Shown here: piece after piece, positions 6,052 to 11,459 of the stretch
How positions within the stretch are numbered: position 1 is the stretch's first letter
Layout of the letters: each line of letters begins with the position of its first letter
Assembly: GCA_023249695.1 (NCBI GenBank)
Contig: JAHFCD010000020.1
Location: 1-11,459 of the forward strand
Length of the DNA: 11,459 nt
DNA from: Elusimicrobiota bacterium
GTDB lineage: Bacteria; Elusimicrobiota; Elusimicrobia; UBA1565; UBA9628
Direction of reading: 5' to 3'
Notes under the pieces: generated by a model
Seen by the model: only the letters and a program-made list of their open reading frames with translations
Database searches by the model: none
Told to the model about the DNA's origin: nothing
Made by a program: the position numbers and the translations under genes

Positions 6052-6831
6052 ATGAAAAAACGCCGAATTCTGACGGGATTCCTCTTGCTGACGACCCTGC
6101 GCCCCTTCGCGCGGGCCGAGGACTACCCGAAAGCAGACAAGGCGCTGGCCGCCTACGACAAGCACGCGGCTGAAGTGAGGGAGTCGTTCGACCGGATGCC
6201 GGAGAAAAGCGCGGACAAGGAGTGGGTCAAGAAGAAATTGGCGCATTTGGCCGAAATGGATCAGTACGCGTTCAAATACAAGTATCCCTTTAAGTTTGAC
6301 GCCGCTGAGACCAAGTACTTCGAGAAAAATCTGGGCCGGCGCGTCGAGGACGTGATCAGGACCAACATCCGGGATCTCAAGAAGCTTGTGGACGTTTATT
6401 CCTGGTTCAAAATCAGCGAGTTCGGCGAACAAGCCTCAAAAGACGCCGCCGTTGTGGTGCAGCACGCCGACGACGACGTCGATTTCCAGCGAGACGTCTT
6501 GAAGAAGATGGAAATGCTCTACGCGGACGAGGAGGTGTCGAGGAAAACATACGCGTTTCTTTACGACCGAGTTGCGGTTCACAGGAATGAGCCGCAGCGT
6601 TATGGAACCCAGGGCTTTTGCACGGGACCGGGGGTATGGGAGCCTTGCCTGATTATGGAGCCCAATGACCCCGCGTCAGTCGACGCGCGCCGCAAGGAAG
6701 CGACTATCGACCCGGCGTCCATGGAAGAGTACACGAATATGTTTAAGACCCGCTGCCGGGAAGGATTCAAGGATGTCTGCCGTTTGAACGCGGCGCCTAA
6801 GACATCCCACTTTGAAGTGAAAACGAAGTAA
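6052..6831 (+). CDS. Secreted DUF6624-type protein
   Basis: This 259-residue protein begins with a signal peptide: KKRR, then a hydrophobic stretch ILTGFLLLTTL, then a likely cut near FARA-ED (residue 22/23). It should act in the periplasm or outside the cell. The mature part is mostly helical and charged. FGEQASKDAAVVVQHADDD (124-142) followed by DFQ, an AFLYDRVAVH segment (168-177) and RYGTQGF (183-189) match the pattern of the DUF6624 family as I know it, whose function is unknown. ARRKEATIDPASMEEYTNMF closes the domain. Four cysteines (C190, C199, C235 and C243) could form disulphides. ATG 6034 is an alternative start that adds six residues (MRSLSA); neither has a clear ribosome site. No enzyme activity can be assigned, and it shows no obvious link with the nuclease upstream. 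Confidence 0.75.
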   Translation: MKKRRILTGFLLLTTLRPFARAEDYPKADKALAAYDKHAAEVRESFDRMPEKSADKEWVKKKLAHLAEMDQYAFKYKYPFKFDAAETKYFEKNLGRRVEDVIRTNIRDLKKLVDVYSWFKISEFGEQASKDAAVVVQHADDDVDFQRDVLKKMEMLYADEEVSRKTYAFLYDRVAVHRNEPQRYGTQGFCTGPGVWEPCLIMEPNDPASVDARRKEATIDPASMEEYTNMFKTRCREGFKDVCRLNAAPKTSHFEVKTK

Positions 6832-6900
6832 ATCCGTTTCCGCCCAGCTAATGGGTAGAATTGATGCGGCGATTTAATCCGCGCGCCAGGAGGCGAACTC

Positions 6901-7254
6901 ATGCCGAAGATGGAAGGGAAAAATTTCAGATCGCCCGACGAATCGAAGACGCCCTTCGCGAAGGGCAGGATTGACGTCGTCAAGGTCGGAGGGCTGACCA
7001 TCAACAAAGAAACCCTCGAGCCTGGCTGGCGCTGGTCAACGCACGTCAAGCCGGTCGTTGGCGGAGAGAGCTGTCAGAAATACCACGTGAAGATCTTTCT
7101 CGCAGGCCGTCAGCGCGTTCGAATGGATGACGGGACCGAGATGGAGTTTGGGCCGGGCGATGTCGCCGTTATGGAGCCCGGTCACGACGCCTGGGTCGTA
7201 GGCGATGAAGCAAATATCCTGATAGAGCTGGCCGAAGCGGTCAAGAAGCCTTGA
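6901..7254 (+). CDS. Small single-domain cupin protein
   Basis: This 117-residue protein has one cupin beta-barrel. LEPGWRWSTHVKP (39-51) with His48, and CQKYHVKIFLAGR (58-70) with His62, form the first cupin motif. EFGPGDVAVMEPGHDAWVVGDE (82-103) forms the second, with His95 in the place of the usual metal-binding His. Cupins of this size bind a metal and a small ligand; they serve as enzymes, sensors or storage proteins, and nothing here picks one. A strong AGGAGG (6888-6893) seven bases before the ATG settles the start. It has its own gap upstream (6832-6900) and converges on the oxidase operon, 35 bases away, so it is likely a single-gene unit. Base composition returns to the high-GC host pattern. 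Confidence 0.85.
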   Translation: MPKMEGKNFRSPDESKTPFAKGRIDVVKVGGLTINKETLEPGWRWSTHVKPVVGGESCQKYHVKIFLAGRQRVRMDDGTEMEFGPGDVAVMEPGHDAWVVGDEANILIELAEAVKKP

Positions 7255-7289
7255 GGCGAGGATGGAGAGGCGGACTTCGGATTATGGTC

Positions 7290-8138
7290 TCAGGGCAGGC
7301 GGTCGACGACGAGCGCGGCCAGCACGAACGGCAGGTAGACGAGAGAGGCGAGAAATACCCGCCGCGCCGAGGACGCCGTCAGCTCTCGAGCGGCGGCCAG
7401 CGACAGGACTAGGAACAGTCCCCCGAGCGAGAGCGCCGTGAACAGGTAGGCGCGGCCGGCCAACCCCAGGCCGAAGGGAATCGTAGAGACGACGAGCAAA
7501 AGGCCGGCGGTCGCCGACATCTGCCAGGAGAGCTCGGCGCCCGTCGGGTCGGTCACGGACACGACGCGATAGCCTCCCAGCGCGTAATCCTCGCGATGCA
7601 GCCAGGCCAGCGCCAGGAAGTGCGGCATTTGCCACAGGAACTGGACGGCGAACAGCGCCGCCGCCGAGGCGTCGAGCGCGCCCCCCGCGGCGGTCCAGCC
7701 GATGACGGGCGGCAGGGCCCCGGGGATCGCGCCGATCCAGGTGGAGAGAGGCGAATAGCGCTTCATCGGCGTGTAGACGAGGAGATAGCTGACGAGGGTG
7801 AAGGCCGTCAAGGCGCAGGAGAGGCCGTTGACCTTCCACGCGAGCAGGGCGAGGCCCGCCGCGCCCCAGGCGAGGCCCAGCGCGTGCGCGGCCGCGGGCG
7901 TCACCGCGCCCGTCGGAATCGGCCGACCGCGGGTGCGCTTCATGCGCGCGTCGAGGTCCGACTCGAGCACTTGATTTAGGCACCCGGTCGAGGCGGAGGC
8001 GAGCGCCACCCCCGCCGCCATCCAGAAAAGGCGCGCCCGGTCGAGCGGGCCGCGGGAAGCGAGCGCGTAGCCCGCGGCGGCGCACAGCGCCACCATGAAA
8101 GTGATGCGCGGCTTGGCGAGGGCGAGATAAGCCTTCAC
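7290..8138 (-). CDS. ctaB: Heme O synthase (protoheme IX farnesyltransferase)
   Basis: This 282-residue integral membrane prenyltransferase of the UbiA superfamily adds a farnesyl group to protoheme to make heme O, the precursor of heme A. NQVLESDLDARMKRTRGRP (55-73) is the diagnostic first Asp-rich motif, with N55, D61 and D63. YTPMKRYSPLSTWIGAIPGA (122-141) is the second conserved segment, and WQMPHFLALAWLHREDY (169-185) is a typical heme O synthase helix and loop. Seven to nine hydrophobic helices follow the family plan. The GTG start at 8138 overlaps the ctaA stop (GTGA), and the protein begins VKAYLALAKPR, as in family members. The long upstream open frame is out-of-frame sequence inside ctaA. 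The symbol cyoE is also used. It is the last gene of the operon. Confidence 0.95.
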   Translation of the reverse strand: MKAYLALAKPRITFMVALCAAAGYALASRGPLDRARLFWMAAGVALASASTGCLNQVLESDLDARMKRTRGRPIPTGAVTPAAAHALGLAWGAAGLALLAWKVNGLSCALTAFTLVSYLLVYTPMKRYSPLSTWIGAIPGALPPVIGWTAAGGALDASAAALFAVQFLWQMPHFLALAWLHREDYALGGYRVVSVTDPTGAELSWQMSATAGLLLVVSTIPFGLGLAGRAYLFTALSLGGLFLVLSLAAARELTASSARRVFLASLVYLPFVLAALVVDRLP

Positions 8139-9001
8139 CGGGGCACCGGCTTCAGGCGCAGAAGGCGCGTCGTAAGCATGGCCGCCGTTCCAAGGAGGAA
8201 CGCGCCCACGGCGAGATGAGAGGTCGCGATCGCGATCATGGCGCGGCTGGCTCGCGGTTCGGGCAGGAGCCGGAAGGCCGCCGCCCCCGCGCCGAGCAGG
8301 AGCTGAAGAAGCAGCAGCGCCAGCAAGGCCGCCGCCGGCGCGCGCAAGGCGCTCTCGCGGCGCTCGACCATAGTCTTGCAGCCCGCCCACAGAGCGGCGG
8401 TCGCGGCGATCGCGGCGCCGAGCACGTGCGGGGCGATGCCGCTGCCGCCGTGGCGCAGGACGGCGCCGAGCACGAGCTGGCACCACAGGGCGCCGAGGGC
8501 GAGCGCGCTCGCGCCGAGCAGGCCGCCGGCGGGCTTGTCGGCCGGGATCGCCCCATTCTCTGCGACGAGCTCGGCCATGGCGATGAGAAGGCAGAACAAA
8601 GTCTGGCCGAGCACGGCGTGGGCCGAGGAGACCGAGACGGAAAGGCCGTAGAACACGGTCACCCCGCCGAGGACGCCCTGCAGGATCACGAGCAAAAGCG
8701 TCGCCCAGGCCAGACGTCGCACCAGAGGCCGCGGCTCCTCCCGCTGCGTAAGCCCCGCCATGAGCAGGATCAAGAAGCCCACGCCCGCCGCGATCATGCG
8801 ATGCCCGTGCTCGAAAAAGACCCCGCCGTACATGCGCGGCAGGCACTGACCGTACGACAGCGGCCAGTCCGGCACCGCGAGGCCCGAGTCGGTCGAGGTG
8901 ACCATCCCGCCCGCCGTGAGCAGGAGCAAGGCCGCCGCCGCGTTGAGCGGCGCCAAAGTCCGGCGCAAGGCGCCGGCCTTAGACGAGCACGCCGTAATCA
9001 T
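8135..9001 (-). CDS. ctaA: Heme A synthase (COX15/CtaA family)
   Basis: This 288-residue membrane protein oxidises the C8 methyl of heme O to the formyl of heme A. It has eight predicted helices in two similar halves. The conserved TSTDSGLAVPDWPLSYG (35-51) lies after helix 1. E64-H65-x-H67-R68 (EHGHR) and H128 (AHAVLGQ) carry heme ligands in the first half. H192 (APHVLGA) and H262 (SHLAVGA) carry them in the second half. Only one cysteine, C53, is in the first extracytoplasmic loop, so the disulphide pair known from Bacillus CtaA is absent; this fits the types without it. The ATG at 9001 overlaps the end of coxA by 23 bases, and the gene's own stop overlaps ctaB. It supplies the cofactor of the oxidase encoded beside it. 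Confidence 0.95.
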   Translation of the reverse strand: MITACSSKAGALRRTLAPLNAAAALLLLTAGGMVTSTDSGLAVPDWPLSYGQCLPRMYGGVFFEHGHRMIAAGVGFLILLMAGLTQREEPRPLVRRLAWATLLLVILQGVLGGVTVFYGLSVSVSSAHAVLGQTLFCLLIAMAELVAENGAIPADKPAGGLLGASALALGALWCQLVLGAVLRHGGSGIAPHVLGAAIAATAALWAGCKTMVERRESALRAPAAALLALLLLQLLLGAGAAAFRLLPEPRASRAMIAIATSHLAVGAFLLGTAAMLTTRLLRLKPVPR

Positions 9002-10730
9002 AGGGCTCCGAGGCGACGACCGGCTGCTGTTTAAAGTTCCCGTGCGGGGGCGGCGACGCCGCCTTCCATTCGAGCGTCTGGGCTTCCCACGGATTGTCTC
9101 CCGCCGTCTCGCCGTCGCTCAAAGCGGTGAAGACGTTGTAGCCGAAGACCAGGACCGATGAGGCGACGATCAAGGCCGCCGCGCTGGCGAAAGTCTGCAC
9201 CGGGTCCATCCAGGCCGGGAAGTCCGCCACATGGCGGCGCATGCCGTGATTGCCGAGCCAGAACAGCGGGATGAAGACGGCGTTGAAGCCGACGAACATC
9301 AGGGCGCACTGGGTCTTGGCCAGGGCCTCGTTCAGGCGTTTGCCGCTCATCTTCGGAAACCAATGATGGAAGCCCGCGAAGAAGCCGAACACCGCCCCGC
9401 CCATGATCGTGAAGTGGAAGTGGGCGACGATGAACCAGGTGTCATGCAAATGGAGATCCGTCGGCGCGTCGGCGAGCGGAATGCCCGTCAGCCCGCCGAT
9501 GAGGAAGTTGGCGATCATGGCGAGCGCCCACAGCATCGGCGAGTCGAGGCGCATCTTCGCGCGCCACAGCGTGCCCAGCACGGCGAGGAAGACGACCCCC
9601 GTCGGAATCGAGATCAATTCGGTGTTGACCATGAAGGGCAGCTTCAAGAGCATCCACATGCCCGAGGTGAACATGTGGTGGGCCCAGACGATGAAGCTCA
9701 GCGCGGTGATCGTGAGCAGGCCGCCCGCGGCGATGTGGTAGGCGAACAGGGGCTTGCGCGTGAACACCGGCAGGATCTCGAGGATCGCGCCGAAGGCGGG
9801 CAGGATCATGATGTACACGGCGGGGTGGGAGTAGTACCAGAACAGGTGCTGGTACAGAAGCACGTTGCCGCCGAGGGCCGAGTTGAAGAAGGTCGTGTGC
9901 AGGAGGCGGTCGAACATCACCATGATCAAAGACGCGGCGACGACCGAGGTGCCCATGACCTGGATGATCGAGCTCGCGATGATCGACCAGGTGAAGATCG
10001 GCACGCGCGCCCAGCCCATGCCCGGCGCGCGCATCGTGAGCACGGTGGCAAGGAAGTTCACGCCGCTGAAGATCGAGGAGAAGCCGGCGGTCACGAAGGC
10101 GAGCAGGAACAATTGCTTGCCGATCGTCGTTCCCTGCGTGGAGAGCGGGGCGATGGCGGTCCAGCCGAAGTCGAGGCCGCCCAGAAACGGCGCGGCCAGC
10201 AGCAGCACCACCGCCGGCGGCAGCAGCCAAAAGCTGAGCGCGTTCATGCGCGGGAAGGCCATGTCGCGGGCGCCGAGCTGCAAAGGGACGATGAAGTTGC
10301 CCAGGCCGCCCGCGGTGGCGATGAGGGCGACGACGACCATGGTGATGCCGTGCATGGTCATCACCGTCACGTACTGCTCGGGAGTCAGGAACTGCAGGCC
10401 GTGCTTGGCGAGCTCGAGGCGCATGAGCAGGGCGAAGAGGCCGCCGACGAGGAAGATCACGAGCGCGGCGCCGATGTACTGGACTCCGACCACCTTGTGA
10501 TCCACGTCGAAGGAGAGATAGCGCGTTGAGCCGTGCCCTTCCGCGGGCTCCTGGCCCGAGGCGTAAGAGCGCAGGGCCCCGGCCCCGCCGACGGCGCCGA
10601 GGAAGACGAGCAAGGCGGCCAGGTAGCCGACCGCGCACGCGGCTTGGGGCCCGAGCGGGCCTTTCAGGCCGGCGAAGCCGGCGACGAACACGACGATGCC
10701 CGCGATGAGCGCGGAGAGGAATCGGGTCAT
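8979..10730 (-). CDS. ctaD: Cytochrome c oxidase subunit I (heme-copper oxidase, A2-like)
   Basis: This 583-residue catalytic subunit of an aa3-type oxidase reduces O2 to water in the cytoplasmic membrane and pumps protons. H127 (MTMHG) and H439 bind low-spin heme a, and H437 (VAHFHF) binds heme a3. H302, H351 and H352 bind CuB; Y306 is placed to crosslink to H302. Helix VI reads YYSHPAVYIMILPAFG (299-314): the Glu of A1 enzymes is replaced by the Tyr-Ser pair of A2 enzymes. The D-channel Asp156 (GARDMAFPRMN) is kept. The helix VIII segment is SIPTGVVFLAVLG, so V380 stands where PTGIK normally supplies the K-channel Lys. An extra pair of N-terminal helices (about 1-50) precedes the core. The start has GGAGA six to seven bases upstream. 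The symbol coxA is also used. It lies 22 bases after coxB. Confidence 0.97.
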   Translation of the reverse strand: MTRFLSALIAGIVVFVAGFAGLKGPLGPQAACAVGYLAALLVFLGAVGGAGALRSYASGQEPAEGHGSTRYLSFDVDHKVVGVQYIGAALVIFLVGGLFALLMRLELAKHGLQFLTPEQYVTVMTMHGITMVVVALIATAGGLGNFIVPLQLGARDMAFPRMNALSFWLLPPAVVLLLAAPFLGGLDFGWTAIAPLSTQGTTIGKQLFLLAFVTAGFSSIFSGVNFLATVLTMRAPGMGWARVPIFTWSIIASSIIQVMGTSVVAASLIMVMFDRLLHTTFFNSALGGNVLLYQHLFWYYSHPAVYIMILPAFGAILEILPVFTRKPLFAYHIAAGGLLTITALSFIVWAHHMFTSGMWMLLKLPFMVNTELISIPTGVVFLAVLGTLWRAKMRLDSPMLWALAMIANFLIGGLTGIPLADAPTDLHLHDTWFIVAHFHFTIMGGAVFGFFAGFHHWFPKMSGKRLNEALAKTQCALMFVGFNAVFIPLFWLGNHGMRRHVADFPAWMDPVQTFASAAALIVASSVLVFGYNVFTALSDGETAGDNPWEAQTLEWKAASPPPHGNFKQQPVVASEPYDYGVLV

Positions 10731-10735
10731 GACAT

Positions 10736-10740
10736 TCTCC
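10736..10740 (-). promoter_or_regulatory. Ribosome-binding site of cytochrome oxidase subunit I
   Basis: GGAGA on the minus strand lies five to six bases before the ATG at 10730, inside the 22-base gap after the subunit II stop. It supports this start. Confidence 0.6.
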
Positions 10741-10752
10741 AGTGTAAAGTCC

Positions 10753-11459
10753 TTAGAACTCCGCCTTCATGTTCTTCTCGAAATCCTCATGCTCGAGGAC
10801 CGAAACGATCGCCGTCATGGCGTAGTGATCGCGCCCGCACAGCTGGTTGCAGAGGAGCGTGTATTCGCCCGTCTTGGTCGGCGTGAGGATGAGCGGAATG
10901 GCCTTGCCCGGCACCGCGTCCTGCTTGAGCCGGAACTCGGGAACCCAGAAGGCGTGGACGACGTCCTTCGAGGTCAGGATGAGGCGGTGGCGCTTGCCCT
11001 TCTCCATGTACAGCTTGTCGCCGAAGGTCTTGAATTCCGGATAGTAGAACTCCCAGCTGAACTGCGAGGCGCGCACCTCGATGTCGATGTCGGCCGAGGG
11101 ATCGTTGATGATGGCGCGCAGCTCGTGCGAGCCGAGCGCCGCCAGCGCCAAGGTGAGGCTGGCGCTCACGGCGAGCCAGCCGACCTCGACGACGCGGCCG
11201 CGGCTGCGGTCGAACTTGTCGCCCTGCTCGGTCCGCTTCGCGGCCCGAAAGGCGACCAGGCAGTAGAGGATGAACGCCATGACGAGGGCGTAGATCGCGC
11301 CCTCGACGATCAGCAGGCCGTTCCAGGCCGAGTCCACATGGCCGGCCTGCTCCGAGGCCGCCAAGGGCATGGTGGGATACGCGGCGAACAGCGCGTGCAT
11401 GCCCCACGCGATGAGCCCACCCGCGAGGATCACGAACGGCACGGCGGATTTATTTTTCA
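10753..11459 (-). CDS. ctaC: Cytochrome c oxidase subunit II (CuA), start at window edge
   Basis: Subunit II accepts electrons from cytochrome c through its binuclear CuA centre and passes them to heme a. With an assumed start, the protein has 235 residues. Hydrophobic segments lie near 7-27, 48-70 and 93-110, followed by a periplasmic cupredoxin domain. CuA ligands are H169 (VVHAFWVP), C204 and C208 (CNQLC), H212 and M215 (GRDHYAM). Q206 stands where most oxidases have the Mg-ligand Glu. The aromatic electron-entry patch is QFSWEFYYPE. A GTG at 11442 could start it. However, the frame is open to the edge and reads xTG-K-N-K-S-A-V-P-F: the true start is very likely an ATG whose first base lies one position beyond the window. 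No cytochrome c domain is fused. The symbol coxB is also used. Confidence 0.95.
   Translation of the reverse strand, partial: KNKSAVPFVILAGGLIAWGMHALFAAYPTMPLAASEQAGHVDSAWNGLLIVEGAIYALVMAFILYCLVAFRAAKRTEQGDKFDRSRGRVVEVGWLAVSASLTLALAALGSHELRAIINDPSADIDIEVRASQFSWEFYYPEFKTFGDKLYMEKGKRHRLILTSKDVVHAFWVPEFRLKQDAVPGKAIPLILTPTKTGEYTLLCNQLCGRDHYAMTAIVSVLEHEDFEKNMKAEF

Noticed and set aside
7255..7289. A bidirectional terminator between the converging cupin and ctaB genes
   Set aside because: Only a four-base palindrome (GCCT-TG-AGGC) is present, without a T-run.
8139..8846. An N-terminal extension of heme O synthase of 236 residues
   Set aside because: It overlaps ctaA in another frame and has Arg/Ala-rich shadow composition; family members begin at the GTG-coded VKAYLALAKPR.
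9231..10529. A 432-residue plus-strand open frame
   Set aside because: It is antisense to cytochrome oxidase subunit I and rich in Glu, Arg and His from mirrored GC-rich codons; no domain is visible.
1..11459. CRISPR arrays, tRNA or rRNA genes
   Set aside because: No regularly spaced repeats, cloverleaf or rRNA-like sequence was seen on either strand.

Overview
This window comes from a high-GC bacterial chromosome. It carries an aa3-type (heme-copper) respiratory oxidase locus and, upstream of it, a patch of accessory DNA. No rRNA, tRNA or other taxonomic marker is present. The organism therefore cannot be named from the sequence; an aerobic or facultative Gram-negative-type bacterium, possibly an uncultured lineage, fits best.

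Positions 1-1914 (+ strand, high GC) hold a tightly packed, overlapping gene string. It runs from the 3' end of an ATP-grasp ligase, through galE (UDP-hexose 4-epimerase), to a small DUF3147-type membrane protein. Positions 1922-3265 look like a decayed integron. The first element is a short in-frame fragment that closely resembles the C-terminal catalytic tail of an integron integrase (with the MIYTHVLNRGG signature). Next is a mazEF toxin-antitoxin operon with its own promoter. After it comes a low-GC one-gene cassette encoding a small orphan membrane protein. The cassette is bounded upstream by a GTTATGCG core and downstream by a complete attC-like recombination site with R''/R' arms, an unpaired spacer, a bulged inner stem and a loop.

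Positions 3266-6831 (+ strand, intermediate GC) encode three proteins. The first is a P-loop ATPase resembling the Sll1717 type, whose N-terminus is separated from the rest by a one-base frameshift in a T8 run. The second is a PD-(D/E)XK superfamily nuclease. Between these two lies a tandem pair of about 24 bp that resembles an insertion-sequence end. The third is a secreted DUF6624-type protein. The ATPase and the nuclease are a plausible anti-phage or genome-defence pair beside integron debris, but this is inferred from domains and context. A small cupin follows at 6901-7254.

Positions 7290-11459 (- strand, high GC) form an oxidase operon read right to left: coxB (subunit II, with a CuA site), coxA (subunit I), ctaA (heme A synthase) and ctaB/cyoE (heme O synthase). 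CtaB makes heme O from protoheme, CtaA converts it to heme A, and the subunits use heme A, so structural and cofactor genes are coupled. Subunit I has the Tyr-Ser motif of A2-type oxidases, and the usual K-channel lysine position appears to be valine. Subunit III is not in the window.
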